Shown here piece after piece: positions 7,623 to 16,968 of a DNA stretch of 64,000 nt. The position numbers were made by a program, and so were the translations under genes. Under the pieces are notes generated by a model. The model had not been told where the DNA came from and searched no databases. It worked only from the letters and a program-made list of their open reading frames with translations. Source of the DNA: Pseudohongiella sp. (lineage in GTDB: Bacteria; Pseudomonadota; Gammaproteobacteria; Pseudomonadales; Pseudohongiellaceae); contig NZ_DRFV01000008.1 in assembly GCF_011050365.1 (NCBI RefSeq), forward strand, positions 124,001 to 188,000, given 5' to 3'. How positions within the stretch are numbered: the first letter of the stretch is position 1; the number at the start of each line of letters is the position of its first letter.

Positions 7623-10394
7623 ATGCCAGCCGCCAATCCCCTGATCCTGATTGATGGATCGTCCTACCTGTTCCGCGCCTTTCATGCCTTGCCGCCTCTG
7701 GTCAGTAGCCGGGGTCAGCCCACCGGTGCCATCAAAGGCGTGATCAGCATGATCCGCAGCCTGAAAAAGGAATATCCCGGCAGCCCGGTGGCGGTCGTGT
7801 TTGATGCCAAGGGCGGCACTTTTCGCAATGACATTTATCCCGAATACAAAGCGCATCGCCCGCCCATGCCCGATGAATTGCGCAGTCAGATCGATCCCAT
7901 CCACCAGATCATCAAGGCCATGGGCCTGCCCTTGCTGGTGGTGCCCGATGTGGAGGCCGACGATGTCATCGGCACGTTGGCTGCGCAAGCCAGCAAGCAG
8001 CAACGCGATACCCTGGTGTCCACCGGTGACAAGGACCTCGCCCAGTTAGTAACCGATCACGTCACTCTGATCAACACCATGACCGGCGAGCGCCTTGACC
8101 CCGACGGCGTGGTCAATAAATTCGGTCTGCCACCGGGCCGCATCGTGGATTTTCTGGCTCTGACCGGTGACAAGGTCGACAATATTCCGGGTGTGCCCAG
8201 TGTCGGACCCAAAACCGCAGTCAAGTGGCTGCAGGCCTATGACTCGGTGGATAACCTGATCGAACATGCCGATGAAATCGGCGGCAAAGTCGGCGAAAAG
8301 CTGCGTGACAATATCGCACAACTGCGCCTCTCCTATGAACTTGCCACCATCAAGCTGGATGTCACGCTGGCGTTGTCGCTGGATGAGCTGATCCCCGGCC
8401 CGGAGGACCAGACGCAGTTGATGGCACTGTTCACTGAGCTGGAATTCAAGACCTGGGTCAATGAGCTCGACAAGGCCGGTGTTGCCATCTCGGCCAGCGA
8501 TCTTGCCGCTGCGCAGGAAGAGCTTGGCAGTGCGCCGGCGCCGGATAATGAGAGTGCGCTGGACGATGAGCAGCTCAACACCGACGAAGAAAATTACCAG
8601 CTTATCAATGATGAGGCCGGACTCCGGCAGTGTATTGATGCCATCAAGGCAGCAAAACAGACGGCGGTGGCGATACTGGCCACAGATGAACACTACATGC
8701 TGTCGCAGATCATCGGTCTGGCCCTCAGCTGGCAACCCGGGCAGGCGGTCTATATACCGCTGGCGCATGACAGTCTGGAGGCGCCATCGACCCTGGACCG
8801 GCGCACGACCCTGAGCATGCTCAAGCCGATTCTGGAAGACCCGCTGGTGCGCAAGGTCGCGCATGACACCAAGCGCATGAGCCATATTTTCCTGAATCAT
8901 GACATTGTGGTGGGGCGCTGGCACTTCGATACCCACCTGGCTGCTTACGTCATCAATTCGGTGGCGACCAACCACAGTATCGAAGACGTGAGCGCTTACT
9001 ATCTTCATAAGCGTCTGGATTCAAGGGAGTCACTGACCGGTAGCGGGCGCAATAAACTGGCGTTGAGCCAGTCCGACCCCGCCGCTGCGCTGGCGTGGCT
9101 GGGCCCGCAGGTTGATGCAGTATTGCGACTGAGTTACCTGCTGGCGAGCCAGCTGCAAAAAACCGGTGAGCTGGATGGCCTGTATCGCTACTACGAACTG
9201 GCGCTGGCGCCGGTGCTGCAGCGCCTGGAGCGCCACGGCATAGCGGTCGACCCGGATCTGTTGCACAAGCAGTCACAGGCGCTGGCGACACGATTGGCAG
9301 AGGTCGAGGAAGCCGTCTATGCGCTGGCCGGTGAGACCTTCAATCTGGGCTCACCCAAACAACTGCAGGTCATTCTCTACGACAAGATGCAACTGCCGGT
9401 GCTCAAGAAAACTCCTAAAGGCCAGCCATCAACGGCGGAGCCGATATTGCAGGAGCTGGCGCTGGAGTATGAGCTGCCCAGCATGATCATGGAGCATCGC
9501 GGTCTGAGCAAGCTCAAGTCGACCTACACTGACAAACTGCCGGCCCAGCTCAACCGCAGCACTCAGCGCATTCACTCCACGTTCCAGCAGGCAGTGGCGG
9601 CTACCGGTCGTCTGTCGTCGACCGAGCCCAATCTGCAGAACATTCCCATCCGCAGTGCCGAGGGTCGCAAGATTCGTCAGGCGTTTGTTGCCGCCAAAGG
9701 CTACAAACTGGTGGCGGCTGACTACTCCCAGGTAGAACTCAGAATCATGGCGCATCTGTCACAGGACAAAGGTTTGCTCAATGCTTTTGCCAACGCACTG
9801 GATGTTCACAAAGCCACTGCGGCGGAAGTGTTTGGTGTGACGCTGGATGAAGTCACCGGTGAGCAGCGCCGCCGCGCCAAGGCCATCAACTTCGGCCTGA
9901 TCTACGGCATGTCGGCCTTTGGCCTGGCCAAACAGCTCGGCATCGACCGTCATGACGCGCAGCAATATGTGGATCGTTACTTCGAGAAATACCCCGGTGT
10001 ACTGGAGTACATGGAGCGCACGCGCGAACTCGCTGAATCCCAGGGGTATATTGAAACCCTGTTCGGCCGGCGGCTGTATCTACCCGACATCAAGGCCGGC
10101 AATGGCATGTTGCGCAAGGCTGCGCAACGCACCGCTATCAACGCGCCGATGCAGGGCACGGCGGCGGACATAATCAAACAGGCGATGGTAGACATAGATC
10201 ACTGGCTGGGCAGCGGTGCACTGGATGCACGACTGATACTGCAGGTACACGATGAGCTGGTATTTGAAGTGGCCGAGGCTGATGTTGACCTGCTCAGCGA
10301 CGGCGTGCGTTTTCGTATGGCCAGCGCTGCCGCACTGGATGTGCCGCTAGTCGTCGACGTCGGGGTCGGTGACAACTGGGACGAGGCTCACTGA
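7623..10394 (+). CDS. polA: DNA polymerase I with apparently inactive proofreading domain
   Basis: 923 residues from the ATG at 7623; a TTG two codons earlier is less likely. The 5' nuclease domain looks intact ([47 protein letters not shown]). Polymerase motifs A, B and C are present as [33 protein letters not shown] and [10 protein letters not shown]. The 3'-5' exonuclease domain is there in length but lacks its metal-binding acids by eye alignment to E. coli. FAFDTETD reads VAILATDE (around residues 349-356), NLKYDRGIL reads DTKRMSHIF, and YAAEDADV reads WLGPQVDA. It fills gaps in repair and Okazaki-fragment processing. Its 3' end overlaps the convergent yihA by 48 bp. Confidence 0.97.
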   Translation: MPAANPLILIDGSSYLFRAFHALPPLVSSRGQPTGAIKGVISMIRSLKKEYPGSPVAVVFDAKGGTFRNDIYPEYKAHRPPMPDELRSQIDPIHQIIKAMGLPLLVVPDVEADDVIGTLAAQASKQQRDTLVSTGDKDLAQLVTDHVTLINTMTGERLDPDGVVNKFGLPPGRIVDFLALTGDKVDNIPGVPSVGPKTAVKWLQAYDSVDNLIEHADEIGGKVGEKLRDNIAQLRLSYELATIKLDVTLALSLDELIPGPEDQTQLMALFTELEFKTWVNELDKAGVAISASDLAAAQEELGSAPAPDNESALDDEQLNTDEENYQLINDEAGLRQCIDAIKAAKQTAVAILATDEHYMLSQIIGLALSWQPGQAVYIPLAHDSLEAPSTLDRRTTLSMLKPILEDPLVRKVAHDTKRMSHIFLNHDIVVGRWHFDTHLAAYVINSVATNHSIEDVSAYYLHKRLDSRESLTGSGRNKLALSQSDPAAALAWLGPQVDAVLRLSYLLASQLQKTGELDGLYRYYELALAPVLQRLERHGIAVDPDLLHKQSQALATRLAEVEEAVYALAGETFNLGSPKQLQVILYDKMQLPVLKKTPKGQPSTAEPILQELALEYELPSMIMEHRGLSKLKSTYTDKLPAQLNRSTQRIHSTFQQAVAATGRLSSTEPNLQNIPIRSAEGRKIRQAFVAAKGYKLVAADYSQVELRIMAHLSQDKGLLNAFANALDVHKATAAEVFGVTLDEVTGEQRRRAKAINFGLIYGMSAFGLAKQLGIDRHDAQQYVDRYFEKYPGVLEYMERTRELAESQGYIETLFGRRLYLPDIKAGNGMLRKAAQRTAINAPMQGTAADIIKQAMVDIDHWLGSGALDARLILQVHDELVFEVAEADVDLLSDGVRFRMASAAALDVPLVVDVGVGDNWDEAH

Positions 10395-11003
10395 GGACAG
10401 ATCCGCTGACGCGGGGTGGTCGCCCAGCCAGCCGTCAAGGCGCTGGGCCAGCACATCAACACCGTGGCGCTTGAGTGATGAAAACGCCTGTGCGCTGGCG
10501 TCCGGCATGCCGTCCAGCGCCAGTCTGGCTTTGGTGAGGGCATCCTGCACGCCGCCGCGTTTGAGTTTGTCGGCCTTGGTCAGCAGGATGTGCAGTGGCA
10601 ATTGACGCTTTCGGGCCCAGTCAATCATCATCAGGTCGAAATCCTTGAACACATGCCGGATGTCCGTCACCAGCACCAGACCGCTGAGCGCATTGCGTTT
10701 GTTGAGATACTGCTCCAGGTGCACCTGCCAGTCGTTTTTCACTGACAGGGGTACTTTGGCGTAACCGTAGCCGGGCAGGTCTACCAGATAGCGCCCTTCG
10801 TCGATCGCAAAATAGTTGATGAGCTGGGTGCGGCCCGGCGTTTTACTGGTTCTGGCCAACTGGCCATTGCGCGTCAGGGTATTGATGGCGCTGGACTTGC
10901 CGGCATTGGAGCGACCGGCAAAGGCGACCTCACTGAGGCTGTCCGGCGGGCAGTCGCGCAGTTTGGCAGCGCTGATCACGAATTTGGCGGCTTGATAGTT
11001 CAT
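10347..11003 (-). CDS. yihA: ribosome biogenesis GTPase YihA/YsxC (EngB)
   Basis: 218 residues. G-domain motifs in order are [14 protein letters not shown] (G1), the [11 protein letters not shown] switch region (G2), [10 protein letters not shown] (G3) and [12 protein letters not shown] (G4). EngB GTPases help assemble the large ribosomal subunit and are usually essential. Length fits the family, with a slightly longer acidic C-terminus (TDPDVDD) that comes from the overlap with the convergent polA end. A tail-to-tail polA/yihA arrangement is also known in pseudomonads. Confidence 0.95.
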   Translation of the reverse strand: MNYQAAKFVISAAKLRDCPPDSLSEVAFAGRSNAGKSSAINTLTRNGQLARTSKTPGRTQLINYFAIDEGRYLVDLPGYGYAKVPLSVKNDWQVHLEQYLNKRNALSGLVLVTDIRHVFKDFDLMMIDWARKRQLPLHILLTKADKLKRGGVQDALTKARLALDGMPDASAQAFSSLKRHGVDVLAQRLDGWLGDHPASADLSSVSLVPVVTDPDVDD

Positions 11004-11162
11004 GGGCAGGCATTCTACCGGAGCGGGGCTGAATTAAGCCAGCAATTAAACGTCCCCGGCGCGACCATGATAGCCGCGCAAGTCGCCGCTATCGCAGACA
11101 ATTCGCTGGCGAAACAGAGCAGACTATTGTGGCCTTCAGTGCCTACACATCACAGGCAGCTG

Positions 11163-11171
11163 TGGTATACT
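11163..11171 (+). promoter_or_regulatory. candidate extended -10 promoter of cytochrome c4
   Basis: TGGTATACT fits an extended -10 element (TGnTATAAT) with one mismatch. No good -35 is visible 17 bp upstream, as often tolerated with extended -10 sites. It would start transcription near 11178 and give an 87-nt leader for the cytochrome gene at 11265. Confidence 0.45.
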
Positions 11172-11264
11172 CCCCGGTCGCTGCGTTGTGTCGAAAAACG
11201 TCTCGTGCGCGCACCACCGATCTCACAACCGTTCAGGAACTATTTTTAGGAACTACGATTATCC

Positions 11265-11876
11265 ATGAAAAAACTATTTCTCTCCCTGGCGACAATTCTC
11301 ATGGCAGTTACCAGCGTAACTGCAACTGCTCAAGGTGATGCCGCCGCAGGTGAAGGCAAGGTGGCTGTTTGTGCCGCATGCCACGGTACCGACGGTAACA
11401 GTGAACTGGGCAGTAACCCGAAACTCGCCGGTCAAGGTGAGCGTTACCTGCTCAAGCAGCTGCGTGACATCAAATCCGGTGCCCGCGAAGTAGCGCTGAT
11501 GACGGGCCTGCTCGACAACAGGACTGAGCAGGACCTGATGGATATGGCGGCATTTTATGCGGCACAGGAAATCACCTTGCAGGGCGCTGATCCGGAGCTG
11601 GTGCCGCTTGGCGAGCAGATCTACCGTGCAGGGATCACCGATCTGGGTGTTGCCGCCTGTTCTGCCTGCCATTCACCAACCGGCAGCGGTATGGCGCAGG
11701 CGGGGTTCCCGGCGCTGGGCGGACAGCATGCGGAATACATTGAAAGCCAGATGAAAGCCTTCCGCTCAGGTGCCCGTGACAATGACGGCGACTCTGCGCC
11801 CATGCGTATCGTGTCAGAGCGTCTGACGGATGCCGAAATCGAAGCACTGGCAAGCTATATCTCCGGCCTGAACTAG
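11265..11876 (+). CDS. dihaem cytochrome c4
   Basis: 203 residues with a signal peptide (MKKLFLSLATILMAVTSVTATAQ). Two haem c sites are CAACHGTDGNS near residue 38 and CSACHSPTGSG near residue 132. The two-domain length of about 200 residues and the internal repeat (GERYLLKQLRDIKSGARE and HAEYIESQMKAFRSGARD) are typical of cytochrome c4. It carries electrons in the periplasm between the bc1 complex and terminal oxidases. Its repeat halves resemble the haem tail of subunit II at 693-2060. dsbA follows 79 bp later. DsbA has no fixed link to it, but from memory the two genes are also neighbours in Pseudomonas. Confidence 0.93.
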   Translation: MKKLFLSLATILMAVTSVTATAQGDAAAGEGKVAVCAACHGTDGNSELGSNPKLAGQGERYLLKQLRDIKSGAREVALMTGLLDNRTEQDLMDMAAFYAAQEITLQGADPELVPLGEQIYRAGITDLGVAACSACHSPTGSGMAQAGFPALGGQHAEYIESQMKAFRSGARDNDGDSAPMRIVSERLTDAEIEALASYISGLN

Positions 11877-11955
11877 GTCGGATTGAGCGGCGTTCAGCAA
11901 TTATTCAGCCGCGTTATGGTCTACTTAAGCACAAGAATCACAGTGGAGTAGCAAC

Positions 11956-12597
11956 ATGATCAAGCAAGCAATCAAACTGGGTGCTGTGGCACTGCTAAGC
12001 GCTTTGGCATTTTCGGCATCGGCGCAGCCTTCCCTGTACGTGGCAGGAACGCACTATGAGGAACTGCCGGCGCCGGTGCGCACCAATGATGCGGACAAAA
12101 TAGAAGTGCTGGAAGTATTCTGGTATGGCTGCGGGCATTGTTTCCGCTTCCAGCCACTGGTTGACGACTGGGCCAGCAATGCGCCGGATGACGTCGACTA
12201 TATGCATTATCCGGCTATCTGGAATGAGTTGATGAAGGTTCATGCGCAGGCCTATTACACAGCAGAAAGCCTGGATGTTGTGGACGCTGTCCATGACCCG
12301 ATTTTCGAAGCTATCAATCTGCAGGGCAATCGCTTGCAGAATGAACGTCAGCTGGCCGCCCTGTTTACAGCACACGGCGTGGACGAAGAAGCATTCTCCC
12401 GCGCCTTCAACTCGTTCCCGGTGCGCACCAAGGTAAACCAGGCTGAGAGCCGTATGCAGGACTACCAGATCCGCAGCACGCCCAACGTGATCGTTAATGG
12501 CAAATACCTGGTTACAACCAACGAGGCAGTGCGTACCCAACAGGATATGCTGGCCATCGTCGATTTCCTGGTTGCGCGGGAACGAGCCGCCCTTTAA
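11956..12597 (+). CDS. dsbA: periplasmic thiol:disulfide oxidoreductase DsbA
   Basis: 213 residues with a signal peptide (LGAVALLSALAFSASAQPS). The thioredoxin-fold active site is WYGCGHCFRFQP and the cis-Pro loop is STPNVIVNGKY. DsbA introduces disulfides into exported proteins and is reoxidised by DsbB. The dipeptide between the cysteines is Gly-His, as in eukaryotic PDI, rather than the Pro-His of E. coli DsbA, which may alter redox potential. The type II secretion apparatus downstream exports folded, often disulfide-bonded proteins, so DsbA is a plausible functional partner. Confidence 0.95.
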   Translation: MIKQAIKLGAVALLSALAFSASAQPSLYVAGTHYEELPAPVRTNDADKIEVLEVFWYGCGHCFRFQPLVDDWASNAPDDVDYMHYPAIWNELMKVHAQAYYTAESLDVVDAVHDPIFEAINLQGNRLQNERQLAALFTAHGVDEEAFSRAFNSFPVRTKVNQAESRMQDYQIRSTPNVIVNGKYLVTTNEAVRTQQDMLAIVDFLVARERAAL

Positions 12598-12663
12598 AAC
12601 GAGGCCGGCCGTTCTGCCGCGGCTAACAACAGGGCGCTGAGACCGGCGTCAGGAAACGGACCT

Positions 12664-14844
12664 ATGGTTCACCGGATGCAAGAAGGTGAAGAAGCGCTGC
12701 GCTGGAAACGCAAGTTTCTTGATGCATTGGAAGAACACGAGGAGCGCGAAAAATCCCTCAGTAACCGGATTCGTTTGCTGCGCCGGGGTCTGCTCGGTGT
12801 CAGCCTCGCTGGTGACGGCAATGACCCGGTCCTCGACAAACAGTTGACCCAGTTGCGCAGCACTTTGCGCAACGATGATCGCGAAACCGGTCTGGAAGCT
12901 TTACTGGAGCACATCGAAAAGTCCATCATCCGACTGGACAATGAAAAAAACGCCAGTACCTGGGCCCTGAAACAGGCATTTGAAAGCAGCATCAAAGAGC
13001 TGGAACAGGTCCCCCTGCCCGGCCCATCCCGCCGCCAGTTAAAAAAATTCTCCCGCAGCCTGTCTTCCCGCCTGGAAGATCCGCAGCAACACACCGGTTT
13101 GATCCGCCAGTTCATCGAACTACTGAGCGAATCGGTGCAAGCCCTCAAAGAACAGGAACAACAACATCTGGCTGCCGCCAGCCAGTCCAACGCCAGCGTC
13201 GGCCTGTGGCAACGTCTGTTCGGCGCCAGCGACCCCGCCAGGCCAACTGACGAAGAGCCGTCAGCCAATAGAGAGCCCTCAGCGCATAGAGAGCCTTCAG
13301 CGAACAGAGAGCCCTCAGCGGGGAAAGAGCCGTCAGCCAGAAAAGAGCCCTTAGCGGGGAAAGAGCCCTCAGCGCATAGAGAGCCCTCAGCGAATAGAGA
13401 GCCCTCAGCGCGCAAAGAGCCCTCAGCGCGCAAAGAGCCTTCAGCGGATAAAGAGCCCTCAGCGCGCAAAGAGCCCCCCCCCTACACCGAAGACGATGCC
13501 ATCACCGGCGAGCTTATGGACCGGGACGACCTCGCTGACCCGGCGCACGGTCACGAGATTCATCTGGAAACAGAGCAGGACCCGGAGCACGGCGGCGCAG
13601 ACGATGTCTCTGTCACCGCCCAAAAAATCAGTGGTCGGGCAAACGACCTGGAAGACAGCGCCCTGCGTCAGGGTCAGCATCAGGTCAAGTTGGAGCCTGA
13701 TGACAGTGACAGCATAGAAGGAGAACTCATTCGTGACCGCTCCGGGCTGGCGGAGCCGGCATTTTCCTTTATCGCCGGGCATGTCGAGCCATTGCTGCTG
13801 CGTATACTCGAGTCCATCCACATCACCGGTGAATCGGTAAACCTGGCTGATACCATCAGGCGTCATATTCTCAAAGGTCTCAACTGGTACGACTTTGTTG
13901 CCGTGCTGGAGGAAATTCTGCAGATATTGCGCAACGCAGCAGACGATCAGCGTCTTGAATTTCAGGATTTTCTTGCCGAAGTGAACGAAAGCCTCGCGCA
14001 GGTGCAGGCCTTTGTAGACACGTCCCAAAAACACGCTGACCAGAGCGCTGCTGCCGACGCGGCCCTGGATGCCAGGGTGCGTGAGCAGATTAGCGACATC
14101 AGCAATGCTGTTGCCGACTCCGATGCCGACCTCGATACATTAAAAGTCAGCGTGCAATCGCAGATCGGTGCCATTCTCAGCTCACTGGATACCTTCAAGT
14201 CCCAGCGCAAGCAACAGGATGATGGCATGACCGGTGAAATGCGTCTGTTGATTGAGCGCATCGGTGCACTTGAGACCGAGTCCAGGGAATTGCGGCTGCA
14301 CCTGTCGCAGCAGCAGGAAAAAGCACAAACGGACACGCTGACCGATCTGCCTAATCGTGAGGCCTACAACAATCGCCTGCGCAAAATTCTGGACGACTGG
14401 CGCGAAGGTGCCAGCCACGAACGCCGTGACGACGACCGATCGCTATGCCTGGCGGTGGCTGACGTTGACAGTTTCAAACAGATAAACGATACCTATGGTC
14501 ATCTGGCCGGAGACAAAGTGCTGAAAATCATCAGCAAGGAATTGGTATCGCGGTTACGTGACTCCGATTTTGTGGCGCGCTATGGAGGCGAAGAGTTTGT
14601 TATCATCATGCCTCATACCCGGCCAGCTGACGCGGAACATGCACTGAACAAAGTACGTGAAGCGATCGCCAACATCCCGTTTCATTTTAAGGAGCGGCAG
14701 TTGAAAATAACCGTGTCCTTTGGCGTCACCGAGGCTATCCATAACGATGGCCCCGAATCACTGTTTGACCGGGCTGACAGCGCCCTGTACAAAGCCAAGG
14801 CAGACGGCCGCAACCGGGTGCACAGAGACCGTCACGAGAGCTGA
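12664..14844 (+). CDS. diguanylate cyclase (GGDEF) with an 18-bp-repeat linker
   Basis: 726 residues with no membrane segment. The N-terminal part is helical and charged. A 72-residue hexapeptide repeat (residues 198-269, consensus EPSAxx) follows, then an acidic linker, a helical sensory region, a coiled coil and the C-terminal GGDEF domain. The active site is RYGGEEFVIIMP, with an RDSD inhibitory I-site five residues before it, and VADVDSFKQINDTYGH carries the metal ligand. It should make c-di-GMP and be product-inhibited. The position just after dsbA matches, from memory, that of DgcH in Pseudomonas aeruginosa. The gene ends 82 bp before gspL, and a shared transcript with the secretion operon is possible. 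A C9 tract at 13474-13482 could make expression phase-variable. Confidence 0.9.
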   Translation: MVHRMQEGEEALRWKRKFLDALEEHEEREKSLSNRIRLLRRGLLGVSLAGDGNDPVLDKQLTQLRSTLRNDDRETGLEALLEHIEKSIIRLDNEKNASTWALKQAFESSIKELEQVPLPGPSRRQLKKFSRSLSSRLEDPQQHTGLIRQFIELLSESVQALKEQEQQHLAAASQSNASVGLWQRLFGASDPARPTDEEPSANREPSAHREPSANREPSAGKEPSARKEPLAGKEPSAHREPSANREPSARKEPSARKEPSADKEPSARKEPPPYTEDDAITGELMDRDDLADPAHGHEIHLETEQDPEHGGADDVSVTAQKISGRANDLEDSALRQGQHQVKLEPDDSDSIEGELIRDRSGLAEPAFSFIAGHVEPLLLRILESIHITGESVNLADTIRRHILKGLNWYDFVAVLEEILQILRNAADDQRLEFQDFLAEVNESLAQVQAFVDTSQKHADQSAAADAALDARVREQISDISNAVADSDADLDTLKVSVQSQIGAILSSLDTFKSQRKQQDDGMTGEMRLLIERIGALETESRELRLHLSQQQEKAQTDTLTDLPNREAYNNRLRKILDDWREGASHERRDDDRSLCLAVADVDSFKQINDTYGHLAGDKVLKIISKELVSRLRDSDFVARYGGEEFVIIMPHTRPADAEHALNKVREAIANIPFHFKERQLKITVSFGVTEAIHNDGPESLFDRADSALYKAKADGRNRVHRDRHES
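13255..13470 (+). repeat. 12 x 18-bp tandem repeat inside the diguanylate cyclase gene
   Basis: Twelve exact-length units with consensus GAGCCCTCAGCGnnnARA. Each encodes a hexapeptide (EPSANR, EPSAHR, EPSAGK, EPSARK, EPSADK and similar). Variation is concentrated at unit positions 13-16. Unit 11 (GAGCCTTCAGCGGATAAA) matches the reverse complement of units in gspL at 15377-15466 at 17 of 18 positions. Confidence 0.95.
13474..13482 (+). repeat. C9 homopolymer in the diguanylate cyclase gene
   Basis: Nine consecutive C bases directly after the 18-bp array, read as Pro-Pro-Pro. Gain or loss of one base would frameshift the gene upstream of its GGDEF domain. Confidence 0.85.
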
Positions 14845-14926
14845 GAGCTTTCAGCCCAAACTTTTTTGCGCTGCCAACCGTCACAGGAAGCCAACGCGGC
14901 AGGAAACACCAACAGGGATCGATAAC

Positions 14927-16375
14927 ATGGGATTGAGCGACATCGGCGATCAGGTCCGTGAATTGCTGTCCAAGGCAGGACGTTCGCTAAACACGACTGA
15001 TCCGGCCAGTGCGCTATTGCGTCGCATCAATGTTGTGTTGATGGTATTCGACGACAAACTCTATCGATTGGATAGCAGCCGCTGGCGCGAAATCGGCGCC
15101 GGTGTTGATGCGGCCGGGCATGCCGTGGGTATCGCGAACGCCGCCGCCATATTGCTGGCCGACATGGATGTCACCGATAGCGCCCGGAACTCGGCGCGCA
15201 ACGCGGTCAACAACGTCCTGCTGCTGTTACCACCGGCTGATTTTCTCGCCACACCGGTCAACCTGCCGGGCGTGGCGCCAGTTGCCATTCGGCCCGCCTT
15301 GCAACTGCAGGCTGACAGCCTGATACCCGGCTACGATGATCCGCTGAGCCTTGCTGTTCACGCCGCAGGACAATCCGGCTCTTTAACCGCTGACGGCTCT
15401 TTAACCGCTGATGGCTCTGTATCCGCTGACGGCTTTTTATCCGCTGACGGCTCCTCCACCGCTGGCGGTAGTGCTGAACCTCATATCGCATTCTGGTTGC
15501 CAACGGCGACCCTGAACACCTTGCATACGGCATTTGCTGAGCAATCGCTGTTTCTCGCTGCGGTAATGCCTCGACCTGCTGCGCTGCTGGCACAACACCA
15601 GCGTGCGGCCCTGATCGAAGATCAGGACAGCCAGCACAGCTCGATTCTGCTACACCGCGACGGCGTCATTCGGCAGTGTCTGCAAACCAGTCTGGCGGAT
15701 CTTGAAGCGCCTGCTTTTGCTGAACAATGGCAGGCAGAAACCGAGGTGCTGACAAAATCGGCGTCGGAGGTGGCTACGCTGCACAGCGCTGACGATTATC
15801 TGAACAGCATTCGACAGCTTGATGCAGGCGGGGCGCAACAGGCCAGTTATGCTTACGCGATCGTACCTGACGCTGCCCTTGCCGCCCGGCATCAGTTCGA
15901 CAAAGGCAAGCGCCTGTGGCTGGCAGCGGCAGTGGTCGCCGCCGCCACGTTTCTGGCTGCGATTCCCTTCCTGGTTCAGTCCTTTCAGTTACGCAGCCTG
16001 GACAACACTCTGGCGGAGCAACAGGAACTGGCGACACCGGCGCGGGAAGACCAGCTCGCCGTGCGTGACTTCGAATCGCGCTGGGGTGTACTCACCGAAT
16101 TTCCGCGTCAGGACGTACCGGCGATGTTGTTGGCATTGCAGGCCGAAGTCAGTCCCAACGTGCTGACATTTCTGGAGCTGGACGAAGGTTATGTCAGCAT
16201 TGAAGGCGAGAGTGACGACCCGCAAGGCCTGTTGCAGCAACTTGAAATGAACCCCATGTTCACCGAAGTGGATTTTGCCCGTGCCACCAGCAACAATCGT
16301 TTTTACATTGACCTGCGACTGACCACGGTGAACTTCCCTGCCTACCTGGAATGGTACTTCCCGGAGGCACAGTAA
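14927..16375 (+). CDS. gspL: type II secretion system protein GspL (inner-membrane assembly platform)
   Basis: 482 residues from the ATG at 14927, preceded by CAGGGAT. The frame stays open further upstream into the cyclase gene. The N-terminal half resembles the actin-like cytoplasmic domain of GspL/PilM, with NVLLLLPPADFLATPVNLPG. A low-complexity insert of five hexapeptides (residues 151-180, GSLTAD type) interrupts it. A single membrane helix lies near residues 330-350 (LWLAAAVVAAATFLAAIPF), and a PilN-like periplasmic domain follows. GspL recruits the GspE ATPase to the membrane. Identification rests on architecture and on gspM, gspE and gspF directly downstream; sequence identity to classical GspL is probably low. 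Confidence 0.78.
   Translation: MGLSDIGDQVRELLSKAGRSLNTTDPASALLRRINVVLMVFDDKLYRLDSSRWREIGAGVDAAGHAVGIANAAAILLADMDVTDSARNSARNAVNNVLLLLPPADFLATPVNLPGVAPVAIRPALQLQADSLIPGYDDPLSLAVHAAGQSGSLTADGSLTADGSVSADGFLSADGSSTAGGSAEPHIAFWLPTATLNTLHTAFAEQSLFLAAVMPRPAALLAQHQRAALIEDQDSQHSSILLHRDGVIRQCLQTSLADLEAPAFAEQWQAETEVLTKSASEVATLHSADDYLNSIRQLDAGGAQQASYAYAIVPDAALAARHQFDKGKRLWLAAAVVAAATFLAAIPFLVQSFQLRSLDNTLAEQQELATPAREDQLAVRDFESRWGVLTEFPRQDVPAMLLALQAEVSPNVLTFLELDEGYVSIEGESDDPQGLLQQLEMNPMFTEVDFARATSNNRFYIDLRLTTVNFPAYLEWYFPEAQ
15377..15466 (-). repeat. 5 x 18-bp tandem repeat inside gspL, inverted relative to the array at 13255
   Basis: Five 18-bp units, read on the plus strand as GGCTCTTTAACCGCTGAC and variants. 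On the minus strand they match the cyclase-gene unit (GAGCC-TCAGCGG-TAAA). The translation is GSLTAD-type hexapeptides, so the same DNA unit is used in opposite orientations to make two different linkers. Confidence 0.92.
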
Positions 16376-16377
16376 TA

Positions 16378-16965
16378 ATGCCGGGACTTAGAACGCTGAC
16401 ATCACGGGAAAAAATAATCCTGCGTCTGGCATTGGTGCTGGCGTTAGTGATATGCCTTTCCTACGGCGCGCCGTTAGCGCGCGAGCACTACAATGAACGC
16501 GCGCAGACCATTGAGCGGTTGCGCCTGGACATTGAGCGCGAGCAACGTCTTCAGGATGATGCCGAACTCTGGCAGCAGCGGCGTCAGGATATCGATCAGC
16601 AACTGCAGACTCTGGATGCACAGCTTTTCACCGGAAACGGCACGGCCTTGCCGACAGTCCCGGTGCTGGCGGCGAATATCCAGCGGCGGGTCCGGCAAAT
16701 TGCTCAAGAGTCAGGTGTCACCATTACTTCCAGTAGCCTGGCCGAGTCGCGTGAGACCGATGATTGGTTGCTGGTTGAACAAACCCTGTCTTTTAACCTG
16801 ACTAATCAGAGCGACACCATGGATTTTCTGGCACGACTTGATGCCTCCGAGCCCAGGTTGGCGATTAGCTATTTCAGCATGCGTCGCAATCGCAACATGT
16901 ACAGTGGCGACATTACCGTGGTCGGATTCAGCCGCGATACCAGTACCAACCCGGAAGGAGACTGA
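16378..16965 (+). CDS. gspM: type II secretion system protein GspM-like (PilO-type)
   Basis: 195 residues from the ATG at 16378, two bases after the gspL stop. It has a short cytoplasmic start, one membrane helix (LRLALVLALVICLSYGAP), a coiled coil (about residues 35-80, rich in Glu/Arg/Gln) and a small periplasmic ferredoxin-like domain, which is the GspM/PilO plan. It partners GspL in the inner-membrane platform. Identification is by architecture and by its place between gspL and gspE; sequence conservation in this family is always weak. Confidence 0.75.
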   Translation: MPGLRTLTSREKIILRLALVLALVICLSYGAPLAREHYNERAQTIERLRLDIEREQRLQDDAELWQQRRQDIDQQLQTLDAQLFTGNGTALPTVPVLAANIQRRVRQIAQESGVTITSSSLAESRETDDWLLVEQTLSFNLTNQSDTMDFLARLDASEPRLAISYFSMRRNRNMYSGDITVVGFSRDTSTNPEGD

Positions 16966-16968
16966 GCC

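Noticed and set aside
8046-9008. 320-codon minus-strand frame opposite polA
   Set aside because: Antisense of conserved polA coding sequence, with no family features or ribosome site.
12669-13469. Long minus-strand open frame opposite the diguanylate cyclase gene, rich in AEGSL repeats
   Set aside because: It is the antisense reading of the 18-bp array and flanking coding DNA; no ribosome site, and the plus-strand gene has clear domains.
13255-13470. 18-bp array considered as a CRISPR
   Set aside because: Units are contiguous without spacers and are translated in frame.
14847-14864. GAGCTTTCAGCCCAAACT after the cyclase stop as an extra copy of the 18-bp unit
   Set aside because: Only the first dozen positions resemble the unit, and a match of that quality could be chance.
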